Below, in pieces: positions 8,189-16,634 of a stretch of 30,251 bases of DNA. Position 1 is the stretch's first letter, and each line of letters starts with the position of its first letter. Source of the stretch: CAZJNX01 sp964547415 (GTDB lineage: Bacteria; Pseudomonadota; Alphaproteobacteria; Rhizobiales; Amorphaceae); NCBI GenBank assembly GCA_964547415.1, contig CAZJNX010000023.1, forward strand, positions 1-30,251, written 5' to 3'. The position numbers and the translations under genes are program-made. The notes under the pieces were generated by a model that was not told the DNA's origin, ran no database searches, and worked only from the letters and a program-made list of their open reading frames with translations.

Positions 8189-8248
8189 GACGGTCTTTTC
8201 GCTGTCGGAACGGTGTCGTCCGGGTTCGTCGGCGCCCGTCTAGTCGAG

Positions 8249-8278
8249 GCGCGGGCGGCCGTCCACCCGCGCCCGCGC
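8249..8278. repeat. GC-rich inverted repeat in the tatC-serS gap
   Basis: Arms 8249-8257 and 8270-8278 form a perfect 9-pair stem with a 12-base loop, starting six bases after the tatC stop. No U-tract follows on the minus strand. It may mark the end of the tat transcript or be a chance hairpin in GC-rich DNA. Confidence 0.3.
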
Positions 8279-8283
8279 AACCC

Positions 8284-9066
8284 TCAGCCGCCCGCCGCGG
8301 CGTTTCCTGCGCGGTGCTTCCGCTCGATCCGCTTCACGAGCAGGATCGACACCTCGTAGAGCAGGAGGGCGGGCACGGCGAGGCCGATCTGGGTCACCGG
8401 GTCGGGCGGGGTCAGGATCGCCGCCATGATGAACACGATGACGATCGCGTACTTGCGCTTGCGCTTCAGGTCGTTCGAGCCGATGAAGCCCGCCCGCGCC
8501 ATCAGCGTCAGGATCACCGGCAGCTGAAAGACGATCCCGAACGCGAAGATGAGCAGCATGATGAGGCCGAGATACTCGCTCGTCCGGCCGAGGTACTGGA
8601 TCTCGGCGACGCCCTCCCCGCCCTGCTGCATGGACAGGAAGAAGGTCATGGCGAGCGGCATCACCACGAAGTAGACGAGGCCCGCACCGACGGCGAACAG
8701 GATCGGCGTCGCCACCAGGTAGGGCATGAAGGCGGCGCGCTCGTTCCGGTAGAGGCCGGGCGCCACGAACATGTAAACCTGGGCGGCGATCACCGGAAAG
8801 GCGAGGAACAGGGCGCCGAAGAAGGCCAGCTTCACCTGCGTGAAGAAATACTCCTGCGGCGCGGTGAAGATGAGGTCGACGTCCTCGACATTGCCGACCG
8901 CCCACTCGTACGGCAGGATCAGGATGTTGAAGATGTCGATCGCGAAATAAAAACAGATCACGAAGGCGATCAGCAGCGCGATCACCGACTTCAGGAGGCG
9001 GGAGCGCAGCTCGATCAGGTGATCGATGAGCGGCGCACGGGAGGCGTCGATGTCGTCCTGGGTCAT
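8284..9066 (-). CDS. tatC: TatC, twin-arginine translocase channel subunit
   Basis: TatC is the six-span inner-membrane protein that recognises twin-arginine signal peptides and recruits TatA to export folded proteins. The 260-residue protein has the N-terminal HLIELRSRLL motif (16-25) and the first periplasmic loop with FTAPQEYFFTQVKLAFFGALF. It also has the conserved AFPVIAAQVYMFVAPGL and the late TPPDPVTQIGLAVPALLLYE. Six membrane segments can be traced. Its ATG overlaps the tatB stop (ATGA, 9063-9066), so translation is coupled. Confidence 0.98.
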   Translation of the reverse strand: MTQDDIDASRAPLIDHLIELRSRLLKSVIALLIAFVICFYFAIDIFNILILPYEWAVGNVEDVDLIFTAPQEYFFTQVKLAFFGALFLAFPVIAAQVYMFVAPGLYRNERAAFMPYLVATPILFAVGAGLVYFVVMPLAMTFFLSMQQGGEGVAEIQYLGRTSEYLGLIMLLIFAFGIVFQLPVILTLMARAGFIGSNDLKRKRKYAIVIVFIMAAILTPPDPVTQIGLAVPALLLYEVSILLVKRIERKHRAGNAAAGG

Positions 9067-9644
9067 GCGCTGCGCCGCTCGACTTCACCCTCGGCCGCGC
9101 CGTGGCCGTTGCCGGCCTGCGGCGCCGACTCGCCGCCCGCTGGCGCGCCCGCCGCGCCGTTCCTCACCGGGCTGCCGCCCGTACCGTCGGGTGCGACCGT
9201 CGCCGCCCCGCCCTCGCGGGCCGGTTGCTCGGCGGGCGCCGGCGTCCCCTCCCCGGCGCCCCCGGCATCGGCTGTCCCGGGCGCATCCGCGGCCCCGGCG
9301 GACCCGGCGGGCGCCGTCCCGGTCGCGGCGGCCTCGTCGGCAAGGGGCTTGCCGCTGGCGGCCTTCGTCCCGTCGTCCTCGCCGAGGACGGCGTTCTTGA
9401 CCGCGCGGCGCGGGTCGAGGTTGCGCACGTCGTCGAGATTCTTGCGCACGTCCTCGAGGTCGGCCTGGCGCTCGGCCTCGCGCAGGACCTCGTTGAACTG
9501 GCTCTGGAAGTCCCGGGCGTGGCGCCGCACCTGCCCCAGCGTCTTGCCGAAGGCGCGCAGCATGCCCGGAAGCTCCTTCGGACCCACGACGATGATCGTG
9601 ATGACCACGATCACCAGGACCTCTGTCCACGACATGTTGAACAC
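9063..9644 (-). CDS. tatB: TatB, twin-arginine translocase subunit
   Basis: TatB forms the signal-peptide receptor with TatC. The 193-residue protein has an N-terminal membrane helix (about 5-20, with Glu8 as in TatB), the hinge VVGPKELP and an amphipathic helix LPGMLRAFGKTLGQVRRHAR. A helical DFQSQFNEVLREAER region and a long, probably disordered Ala/Gly/Pro tail follow. The hinge and the longer length separate it from TatA. It overlaps tatC by four bases and follows tatA after 129 bases. Confidence 0.95.
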   Translation of the reverse strand: MFNMSWTEVLVIVVITIIVVGPKELPGMLRAFGKTLGQVRRHARDFQSQFNEVLREAERQADLEDVRKNLDDVRNLDPRRAVKNAVLGEDDGTKAASGKPLADEAAATGTAPAGSAGAADAPGTADAGGAGEGTPAPAEQPAREGGAATVAPDGTGGSPVRNGAAGAPAGGESAPQAGNGHGAAEGEVERRSA

Positions 9645-9773
9645 GCGGGGCCTTCCCGATCGTGCCGGCGGGCGCTCGGCACCCGCGGCCAGTGACGGAC
9701 GCGGCGGGTCCGCCGTGCCCTCCGCCGTCCCGGCCGCGCCGCGGGGGCGGGCCGGGGCCCTCAGACGGGCGCG

Positions 9774-10019
9774 TCAGCTCGCCTTGCGGCTCTCCTCCGC
9801 CTCGGCGGTGTTCACCTTGGGCTGGGCCGTGTGCTCGATGGTCCGCGGCTGGCCCTCGGCGCGTTCGGCCGGCGCCTCCTCCGAATCGTCCGCCATGCCC
9901 TTCTTGAAGCTCTTGATGCCCTTCGCGACGTCGCCCATCAGCTCGGAGATCTTCCCGCGCCCGAAGAGGAGCACGAGCACGATCGCGATGATGAGGATCT
10001 GCCAGATGCTGATACCCAT
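9774..10019 (-). CDS. tatA: TatA, twin-arginine translocase pore subunit
   Basis: TatA multimers permit passage of folded Tat substrates. The 81-residue protein has one membrane helix (about 4-19), the FGRGKI hinge (19-24), then the amphipathic helix ISELMGDVAKGIKSFKKGM and an acidic, hydrophilic tail. This is a textbook TatA. It leads a tatA-tatB-tatC run. The 216 bases upstream (10020-10235) hold no gene and may contain the tat promoter, though I could not assign one; an 8-pair inverted repeat at 10060-10080 lies there. Confidence 0.96.
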   Translation of the reverse strand: MGISIWQILIIAIVLVLLFGRGKISELMGDVAKGIKSFKKGMADDSEEAPAERAEGQPRTIEHTAQPKVNTAEAEESRKAS

Positions 10020-10235
10020 GAAGCGTCCTGCCTGTCCGGCGGCCCCGCCGCCCGTTCACCGGTGCGGCCGTACCGCACCGTCGTTGCCTTTCGCGGCCCC
10101 GCGGACCGCCGCCGGGGACGATGCGCCCCCCGCCCGGCCCGGCGTCCCGCCCGCTCGAGGGCCATCAACACCGGCGCCGCCCCGAATTCAAGCATAACGG
10201 GTCCCGCCCGTCACGCGGGGGCCGGACCGACCCGT

Positions 10236-11333
10236 TCAGCCCGGAAAGGCGAGGAACCGGTCGAGCCGGCCGGCGAGCGGGACCGTCTCCCCCGCCGAGG
10301 CGCGCCGCGCTCCCCGTTCCACCACGGCGAGCGGCTCGGGAAGGCCCGGAACGCGGCACTCGTACCGCATGACCGACCCGAAGAAGCGGGCGGACACCAC
10401 CCGCGCGGCCACCCCGCTACCGTCGCCGATATAAAGGTGCTCGGGGCGAATTGCCACCGTCACCCGCCCCCCCTCGGCGATGCCCGGCGCGGGCACGCGG
10501 CCGAAGGGGGTGACGGCCGCCGCGGCCTCGACGGTGGCCGGAAAGGTGTTGAGCTCCGACAGGAGGCCGGCGGCGTAAAGGCTCGCGGGCGCGTCGTAGA
10601 GGCCCTCGGGCGTCGCAAGCTGGACGATGCGGCCCGACTCCATCACCGCGATGCGATCGGCGATGGCGAGCGCCTCGTCCGGGTCGTGGGTGACCATGAG
10701 GGCGGTCGCCCGCCGTTCCTTCAGGAGGGCGACCGTGTCCCGGCGCACCCGGGCGCGCAGGGTCCGGTCGAGGCCGGAGAAGGGCTCGTCGAGGAGGAGG
10801 ACCCGCGGCGCCGGCAGGAGCGCGCGCACGAGCGCCGTGCGCTGCTGTTCCCCGCCCGACAGGGCATGGGGATAGGCGCGCTCGTAAGCCGACAGGCCGA
10901 CGCCCGACAGTGCCGCCCGCGCCGCCGCCTCCGCCTCCCGCCGCGGCCGGTCCCGAAGGCCGTAGGTGACGTTGGCGAGGACGGTGAGGTGGGGGAAGAG
11001 GGCGTAGTCCTGGAAGACGAGGCCGAGCGCCCGCTTCTCGGCCGGGACGAACGTCTCGCCCCCCGCCACCAGGCGGCCGTCCACCCGTACCTCGCCCGCC
11101 GTCTGCCGCTCGACGCCCGCCGCGACGCGCAGGAGGGTCGTCTTGCCGCAGCCAGAGGGGCCGAGCAGGCACATGATCTCGCCCGCCCGGACGTCGAGGT
11201 CGACGGCATCGAGCACCCGCTCCCGGGCGTAGGCGTGGCAGATGCCGGCAAGCGACAGGCGCGGCGCGCCCGCGGCGGGCGGCGCCGCCTCCGGGGCGGG
11301 CCCGGGCCAGCCGCCGGTCGGTCCCTCGTCCAT
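10236..11333 (-). CDS. ABC transporter ATP-binding protein, FbpC/PotA type (orphan)
   Basis: A complete ATPase subunit of an importer in the iron(III)/spermidine/sulfate class (CUT1-like architecture). The 365-residue protein has Walker A GPSGCGKT (58-65), Q-loop Gln108 in VFQDYALFPH, signature LSGGEQQR (158-165), Walker B VLLLDEP (178-184), H-loop His216, and a C-terminal TOBE-like regulatory part containing VAIRPEHLYIG. I chose the ATG at 11333 because GAGGA lies 8 bases before it and scpB ends 10 bases upstream; an earlier frame start lies inside scpB. No permease or binding protein gene is next to it. Substrate unknown; closest in layout to FbpC. It separates scpB from tatA. Confidence 0.9.
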   Translation of the reverse strand: MDEGPTGGWPGPAPEAAPPAAGAPRLSLAGICHAYARERVLDAVDLDVRAGEIMCLLGPSGCGKTTLLRVAAGVERQTAGEVRVDGRLVAGGETFVPAEKRALGLVFQDYALFPHLTVLANVTYGLRDRPRREAEAAARAALSGVGLSAYERAYPHALSGGEQQRTALVRALLPAPRVLLLDEPFSGLDRTLRARVRRDTVALLKERRATALMVTHDPDEALAIADRIAVMESGRIVQLATPEGLYDAPASLYAAGLLSELNTFPATVEAAAAVTPFGRVPAPGIAEGGRVTVAIRPEHLYIGDGSGVAARVVSARFFGSVMRYECRVPGLPEPLAVVERGARRASAGETVPLAGRLDRFLAFPG

Positions 11334-11343
11334 CAGATCGTCC

Positions 11344-12024
11344 TCAGCGGCCGTCCCAGGCCTCCTCGTCACCGGGCTCCAGCGGGTCCTCGTCCGGGCC
11401 GAGGGCGGCCTCGTCCGAGGGGGACGGGATGGCAAAGCCCGCCGGCGGCGTCCCCTCCAGGAGGCCGGCGGCCTTCAGGTCCTCGAGGCCCGGCAGGTCG
11501 GCGATCGCCTCGAGGCCGAAGTGGTGGAGGAAGGCCTCCGTGGTCCCGAACGTCACCGGCCGGCCCGGCACCCGCCGGCGGCCGCGCAGCCGCACCCAGC
11601 CCGTCTCGAGGAGGATATCGAGCGTTCCCTTCGAAACCGCAACACCCCGGATCTCCTCGATCTCCGCCCGGGTGACCGGCTGGTGGTAGGCGATGATGGC
11701 GAGCGTCTCCGTCGCCGCGCGGGAGAGCTTGCGCGGGGTCTGCGCGCTCTCCCGCAGGAGATGGGCAAGGTCGGGCGCGGTCTGGAAGCACCAGCCGCCG
11801 GCCACCTTCACGAGGTTGACCCCGCGGGAGGCGTAGAGCTGGGCAAGGTCCGACAGGAGGGCCGCGACGTCCGCCTCCTCCGGCAGGTGGCGGGCGAGGG
11901 CGGCCTCGGAAACGGGCTTGTCCGAGGCGAACAGGAGCGCCTCGACCACGCGCAGGTGGCCACGGTGGGCGAGGCCGCGGGCGCCCGGCAGCTCGCTGAC
12001 GTTGTTCCTGTACGCGCTCGTCAT
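11344..12024 (-). CDS. scpB: ScpB, segregation and condensation protein B
   Basis: ScpB is the winged-helix partner of kleisin ScpA in the SMC-ScpAB condensin that organises the chromosome for segregation. The 226-residue protein shows the family motifs VEALLFASDKPVSE, the central LSRAATETLAIIAYHQPVTRAEIEEIRG (read across about 110-137), VPGRPVTFGTTEAFLHHF, and a low-complexity acidic C-terminal tail. The ATG overlaps the scpA stop (ATGA, 12021-12024). The ABC ATPase starts 10 bases after its stop. Confidence 0.96.
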   Translation of the reverse strand: MTSAYRNNVSELPGARGLAHRGHLRVVEALLFASDKPVSEAALARHLPEEADVAALLSDLAQLYASRGVNLVKVAGGWCFQTAPDLAHLLRESAQTPRKLSRAATETLAIIAYHQPVTRAEIEEIRGVAVSKGTLDILLETGWVRLRGRRRVPGRPVTFGTTEAFLHHFGLEAIADLPGLEDLKAAGLLEGTPPAGFAIPSPSDEAALGPDEDPLEPGDEEAWDGR

Positions 12025-12824
12025 GGCGCCCCGTCCTCCCGTTCCCGCGCCTCGAGCCAGATCGGGCCGAAGGGCTCGGCCTGGGTGAGGACGACCCGCC
12101 CCTCCCGGGCGAGCTCCAGTCCCGCCCCGAAGCTGCTCGCCACCACCGAGCGCGGGTCGGTCCCGTCCGCCGGCAGCATCCGCCAGACGGCGTCGAGGCG
12201 CACGCCGCCCGCCGCCGCCGCGCCCACGAGGCGTTCGAGGCGCGCCCGCGCGTCCACCAGCGACCAGACCTTGCGCATGCCCACGGTGAGGGTCGTGACC
12301 ATCTGCCGCTGCCGCCGCCCGGTGTAGGCCGACAAGAGGTCCGACAGGCTCGCCCGCCAGACGATCTCCCGGTCGACGACGGTCGCCTCCGGCGCGCCGC
12401 GCACGAAGGTGTCGCGCCCCACCATGGGCCGGGCGAACAGCGCGTCGGCCGCCTCGCGCATGGCCTCGAGGCGTTTCAGGCGGAAGGCGAGGGCGCGGGA
12501 GAGCTCCTCCGCCGGCACCTCCTCGGGCTCGGGCTCCGGCAGGAGAAGGCGGGACTTCAGGTAGGCGAGCCAGGCGGCCATCACGAGATAGTCGGCCGCC
12601 ACGTCGAGGCGGCGGCGGCGCGCCTCGGCGAGCCAGCCGAGGTAGGCCTCGGCGAGCTCGGCGATCCGCACCTCCACGAGGTCGATCTTCCGGCTGCGGG
12701 CGAGCGACAGGAGAAGGTCGAGCGGCCCCTCGTAGCCGGTGACATCGACGGCGAGCCCCTCCCCCTCCGCCGCGTCGGGCGCGGGGGGCGGGGCTGCCTC
12801 GAACGGGTCCGGCGGGCCGCTCAC
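12021..12824 (-). CDS. scpA: ScpA, segregation and condensation protein A (kleisin)
   Basis: ScpA bridges SMC heads and binds ScpB. I take the GTG at 12824 as start because it overlaps the nagZ stop (GTGA), giving 267 residues. After a Pro/Ala-rich leader come the hallmark VTGYEGPLDLLLSLARSRKI, then YLVMAAWLAYLKSRLLLPEPE with the helical SMC-binding region. The C-terminal winged helix includes TFVRGAPEATVV and FGPIWLEARERE. The frame stays open far upstream through nagZ and the SPOR gene, but that part does not resemble a protein family. Coupled to both nagZ and scpB by overlapping codons. Confidence 0.95.
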   Translation of the reverse strand: MSGPPDPFEAAPPPAPDAAEGEGLAVDVTGYEGPLDLLLSLARSRKIDLVEVRIAELAEAYLGWLAEARRRRLDVAADYLVMAAWLAYLKSRLLLPEPEPEEVPAEELSRALAFRLKRLEAMREAADALFARPMVGRDTFVRGAPEATVVDREIVWRASLSDLLSAYTGRRQRQMVTTLTVGMRKVWSLVDARARLERLVGAAAAGGVRLDAVWRMLPADGTDPRSVVASSFGAGLELAREGRVVLTQAEPFGPIWLEAREREDGAP

Positions 12825-13870
12825 GAGGGGGTGTCCCGGCCGCCCGTCAGCGTCCACAGCCGCTCCGCGAGGGCCGCTGGGTCGATGGCGTCGGCCGGCG
12901 TGCGGGCGGCGAGGGCGGCCTCGCAGCGCGCCGCCGCCGCGCCGGAAAGGGGCGGCACGGCCCCCGCCACCGCCCGCATCTCGGCGAGGTCCCCGTTGCA
13001 GTGGAGGGCGAGGTCGCATCCGGCCGCGATCGCCGCCGCCGCCCGCTCCGCCATGGGCCCGCCGAGGGCCTTCATGGACAGGTCGTCCGTCATCAGCGCG
13101 CCGTCGTAGCCGATGGTGCCGCGGATGACGTCGCCGACGACGGCGGGCGAGACAGTGGCGGGCCGTGCCGGGTCGATCGCGCGATAGACCACGTGGGCCG
13201 TCATGGCGAAGGGCGCGTCGCGGAAGGCGCGGAAGGGGGGGAAGTCCACCGCCTCGAGGGCGGCAAGCGGCGCGTCGACGCGGGGCAGCGCATGGTGGCT
13301 GTCGACGCCCGCCCGTCCGTGGCCGGGCACGTGCTTGGCAACCCACAGGACGCCGCCCGCCGCGAGCCCCTCGACGGCGGCGCGGGCGAGCCCGATCACC
13401 GCCTCGGGCGTCTTGCCGTAGGCGCGGTCCCCGATGACGGGATCGCTGCCGGGCTGGGGGACGTCGAGGACGGGGACGCAGTTGACGGTGATGCCCACCT
13501 CGCCGAGGTCGTGGGCGATGAGGCGGCCGGCGATGCGGGCCGCCTCGCGCCCGCGGCCCGGCTGCGCCCGCTCCAGCGCCCCGAAGGTCGCCGCGGCAGG
13601 GTAGGCGCGCCAGCCCGGCGGCTCGAGGCGCTGCACGCGCCCGCCCTCCTGGTCCACGAGGACCGGCGCGTCGGGCCGGCCGACGGCCTCGCGGAAGGCG
13701 GCGCAAAGGTCCGCGATCTGTTCCCGTGACCGGCAGTTCCGCGCGAACAGGATGAGCCCGAAGGGCCGCGCATCGCCGAGGAAGGCCGCCTCGTCCGCTG
13801 TGAGCGCGGGGCCCGACACGCCCGTGATGAAGGCTTTGGCGCCCTCGGCGCCCTTCCCGTCCGCCGCCAC
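12821..13870 (-). CDS. nagZ: NagZ-like beta-N-acetylhexosaminidase (GH3)
   Basis: A cytosolic glycoside hydrolase family 3 enzyme that removes N-acetylglucosamine from anhydromuropeptides in cell-wall recycling. The 349-residue protein has VLVDQEGGRVQRL (70-82) and KHVPGHGRAGVDSH (179-192). The latter holds the Asp190-His192 dyad typical of NagZ in place of the usual acid/base residue. The nucleophile region is LMTDDLSMKAL (259-269). Length is normal for a single-domain NagZ. It starts six bases after the SPOR gene stop and overlaps scpA by four bases. The scpA/scpB link to nagZ is a standard alphaproteobacterial arrangement. Confidence 0.96.
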   Translation of the reverse strand: MAADGKGAEGAKAFITGVSGPALTADEAAFLGDARPFGLILFARNCRSREQIADLCAAFREAVGRPDAPVLVDQEGGRVQRLEPPGWRAYPAAATFGALERAQPGRGREAARIAGRLIAHDLGEVGITVNCVPVLDVPQPGSDPVIGDRAYGKTPEAVIGLARAAVEGLAAGGVLWVAKHVPGHGRAGVDSHHALPRVDAPLAALEAVDFPPFRAFRDAPFAMTAHVVYRAIDPARPATVSPAVVGDVIRGTIGYDGALMTDDLSMKALGGPMAERAAAAIAAGCDLALHCNGDLAEMRAVAGAVPPLSGAAAARCEAALAARTPADAIDPAALAERLWTLTGGRDTPS

Positions 13871-13876
13871 GGCCGG

Positions 13877-16567
13877 TCAGTTCCTCGAGATGAAGCAGTC
13901 GCCGCCCGCCGACTTCAGGTCGGCGCACAGCTGCGCGGCCTCCCCCCGGGAGGCGACCGGCAGGCGGACACGGTAGAAGGTGCCGCGCCCGCCGACGACG
14001 GCCGAGGTGATCGTCGGCTCGCGCCCGCCCAGGATGCCCGGGAAGCGGCGCTGGAGCGACAGGTAGCTCTCGCGCGCCGCCGCCTCGGAACGCTGGGAGC
14101 TCACCTGGACGGCCCAGGGCGCGGACACCGGGCGGGCCTCGGCGCTCCGCGTGGTGCCGCCGGCGAGCGGCAGGGCCTGGCCGCCGCCGCCGGTGCCGGC
14201 GTCGGTGCGGGCCGGCGAGCCGAGGCGGGCCACCTGGGTCGGCCGCAGGACGGAGTTGTCCACCTCGCCGGCGGAGGGGGTGCGGACGGGCACGGCCTGC
14301 TGCGCGCGCGTGGCCGCATCGGCGACGGCGGCCGGATCCGACGGGGTGGCGAGGGGCACCGCCGCCGCCGTGCGGGTCGTCTCCGCCTCGGTGGCCGTCT
14401 CGCCGGCGGCCGCCTCCGCCGGTTCGTCCGGGGCGCGTTCCGTCTCGACCACGAGGCGGCCGGAGCCGTCGCCCGCGAGGCCCTCGAAGCCGTCGGTGGC
14501 GGCAAGGCCGCCGTCCGCGGCGGCGCCCACGCCCGATTCGGCGCCGCGGGCGTCGGCGGTCGCCGCCGGCTCGTCGGCGAGGCCGTCCTCCACCGGCGTC
14601 GAGACGATGGTCCCGTCGGGGCGGACGACCACGGTGCGCACGCGGCGCGGCACGAGTTCGTCCGGCAGGAGGTCGCGGCCGGCCGCGTCCCCGTCGTCCG
14701 GCAGCGGCGGGCGCTCGGGCACGACGAGGCGCTCCTCGGCCGTCTCGGCGGTGGCGAGGCGGTTGTAGACGTCCTCCTCCTCGGCGGTGGCGGCCTGGCC
14801 CTCGGGGGGCGGCACCTTGAACGGCCCCGCGTCGGCGCGGATGAGCGGCGGCGGCCCGTCCGGAACGGCGCGGTCGCCGAGGGTACCCGCGAGGAAGAAG
14901 CCGGCCGCCCCCACGACGAACAGGCCGAGCACCCCCGCGATCACGACGGTGGAGCGGCGCGCCCCCTTCCCGCCCGCGCGGGTGCGGCGGCTCTCCTCCC
15001 CCGCCTCCAGCCAGTCGTCGAGCCAGTCTTCGGTCTCGTCCGTGGCGGGGCCGCGGGCGCTCGCCAGCATCGCCCGGGTGCGGGCGCGGCGGTCGCCCTC
15101 CTCGAGGCCCTCGAGGTCGAGATCGTCCGCCTCCCCGTCCCAGCCCCGCGCCTCCGCCAGCCGGCCGCGCAGGGCGGCCGCGTCGAGGTCGCCGGGGGCG
15201 AGGGGGTCGTCCGTGGCGACGCCGGCGGGGTGCGCCTCGTCCGCCTCCCGCTCCCCTTCGGCGACGAAATGGAAGAAGGGCACCTGGCGGCGGGGGCGGC
15301 TCGTGCGGAAGCCGGGGGGCGCGGAGGGGCCGGGCGGCGGGGCGGCGGCGCCCGGCCGGTCGGCGGTGGCCGGCCCGCCTTCCGGGCGCACCGGCGCGTC
15401 CGCCGCCCGTGGCGCGTCCCCAAGCGGCGGCTCGGCGTCCGCCTCGGCGCCGGGTCCGCCGCGGGAGAAGAAGGCCTGCGCCCGCTTGTGGGAGAAGTCG
15501 TGACCGTGCTCGTCGGCGCCCGCGGTCCGGGCGGCGCGGCCGCGCCGGGGCGAGGCGCCGTCCGCCGCGGCGGCACCGCGGGGCCCGTGGGCGCTCGTCA
15601 CGATCTCGGTGATGGCGTTGTCGAGTTCCCACTCGAGGCTGGCGACGGCCGCGTCGGCCTCCACTGCGGCGAGCCGGGCCGCCGTCTCGCCCTCGCCGGG
15701 CTGCCGTGCGGCAGGCGCCGCGCCCTCCCCGCCCGGGGCCCGCCGACCCGGTGGCGACGCCGCCCCATGCACCGCCCCGGGCTCGCCGGCGGCAGGCGCG
15801 GGCCGGGCGGCGGCCGGCGCCGGGTCCGGCTCGGCCCGGCCCTCGAGCTCGGCGAGGAGGGCACGGGCGAAGTCGGGATCGTCCGGCGTGTCGGCGGATG
15901 GCGGCACGGGCGCGGCGTCGACCTCGGGGTCGGCCTCGGGCGCGGCGTCGGCCTCGGGGTCGGCCTCGGGCGCGGCGTCGGCCTCGGGCGCTGCCTCCTC
16001 CGCGGGGCGTGCCGAGGACGCATCCGCCTCCTCCGCGCCCCCGGACCGGGCGGACGGGACCTCCTCGTGGTCGTCCGCGTCCCCGTCCATCCGCGACCCC
16101 TCCGAGTCCCGTCCGAGGCCCACGTCGGCGGCGCCGGCGACGGGCGCGACGGCATCCGCCCCGCCCGAGGGCCCGGCCGCCGCGGCCGGCGCCTGCGTCG
16201 CCTCGGGCGGTGCCCCGGCTTCGGGCGCCGGGGCGGCATCGCCGTTCCTCTGGCGGGTCGCCAGCTGGAGCGCCTCGGCAAAGCCCGCCGGCCCGCGGGC
16301 GGCGAGGCGGACCGAGGCGCCCGTGTCCGCCCGCGGGCGGGGCGGCTCGTCCGCAGGCGGGGGGGCGCCGCGGGCCTCGCCGCCGTCGTCGGCCCGGGGG
16401 CCGCGCGGATCCTCGCGGGCGGGTCGCGGGGGGAAGGCCGGCGCGCCGTTCACGACGAGGTCGGCGAGCTCATCGACCGAAGAAGACGCGCCCGGACCCG
16501 CCGGGCGGGCGGGGCCCGTCCTGCGTTCCTGTCCAGCGGCCGAGAACAGCCTGCGTCCGTCGCTCAT
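13877..16567 (-). CDS. SPOR-domain membrane protein with long low-complexity region
   Basis: An 896-residue bitopic membrane protein. The first 540 residues are Ala/Pro/Glu/Asp/Gly-rich and probably disordered. They include a 10-residue acidic repeat (EADPEADAAP-like, about residues 192-220) and short helical patches such as FARALLAELEG. One membrane helix (about 539-561, after a basic KGARR) is followed by a Thr/Glu/Ala-rich periplasmic linker and a C-terminal SPOR domain (about 816-896, APWAVQVSSQRSEAAARESY to DCFISRN). SPOR domains bind denuded glycan strands at the division septum, so a role in division or wall remodelling is inferred. Its position between argS and nagZ is shared by other alphaproteobacteria. 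It is long for the type; the middle is likely species-specific. Confidence 0.88.
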   Translation of the reverse strand: MSDGRRLFSAAGQERRTGPARPAGPGASSSVDELADLVVNGAPAFPPRPAREDPRGPRADDGGEARGAPPPADEPPRPRADTGASVRLAARGPAGFAEALQLATRQRNGDAAPAPEAGAPPEATQAPAAAAGPSGGADAVAPVAGAADVGLGRDSEGSRMDGDADDHEEVPSARSGGAEEADASSARPAEEAAPEADAAPEADPEADAAPEADPEVDAAPVPPSADTPDDPDFARALLAELEGRAEPDPAPAAARPAPAAGEPGAVHGAASPPGRRAPGGEGAAPAARQPGEGETAARLAAVEADAAVASLEWELDNAITEIVTSAHGPRGAAAADGASPRRGRAARTAGADEHGHDFSHKRAQAFFSRGGPGAEADAEPPLGDAPRAADAPVRPEGGPATADRPGAAAPPPGPSAPPGFRTSRPRRQVPFFHFVAEGEREADEAHPAGVATDDPLAPGDLDAAALRGRLAEARGWDGEADDLDLEGLEEGDRRARTRAMLASARGPATDETEDWLDDWLEAGEESRRTRAGGKGARRSTVVIAGVLGLFVVGAAGFFLAGTLGDRAVPDGPPPLIRADAGPFKVPPPEGQAATAEEEDVYNRLATAETAEERLVVPERPPLPDDGDAAGRDLLPDELVPRRVRTVVVRPDGTIVSTPVEDGLADEPAATADARGAESGVGAAADGGLAATDGFEGLAGDGSGRLVVETERAPDEPAEAAAGETATEAETTRTAAAVPLATPSDPAAVADAATRAQQAVPVRTPSAGEVDNSVLRPTQVARLGSPARTDAGTGGGGQALPLAGGTTRSAEARPVSAPWAVQVSSQRSEAAARESYLSLQRRFPGILGGREPTITSAVVGGRGTFYRVRLPVASRGEAAQLCADLKSAGGDCFISRN
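15908..15989. repeat. 30-base in-frame tandem repeat inside the SPOR gene
   Basis: Two full 30-base units (15908-15937 and 15938-15967, differing at one base) and a partial third (from 15968) encode the acidic 10-residue repeat EADPEADAAP on the minus strand. Because the period is a multiple of three, copy-number change would keep the frame. Confidence 0.85.
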
Positions 16568-16634
16568 CGCGTCCCAACCCGTCCGGCCGGAAACCGGCCG
16601 GGCCCTGTCACGGCGGCCCCCCGGGGCCGCCCAC

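Noticed and set aside
10060..10080. 8-pair perfect inverted repeat upstream of tatA as a regulatory site
   Set aside because: Stems of this size are expected by chance several times in a window with this base composition, and nothing else supports it.
11334..11435. Longer N-terminus for the orphan ABC ATPase
   Set aside because: The extra residues lie inside scpB and are basic and unlike the family; the ATG at 11333 has a good ribosome site.
12825..15632. Long upstream extension of the scpA frame
   Set aside because: The extension lies under nagZ and the SPOR gene, is Arg/Gly-rich, and the scpA family start is well explained by the GTG overlapping the nagZ stop.
15908..15989. Possible CRISPR-like array
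   Set aside because: The units are directly adjacent with no spacers and encode an in-frame acidic protein repeat.
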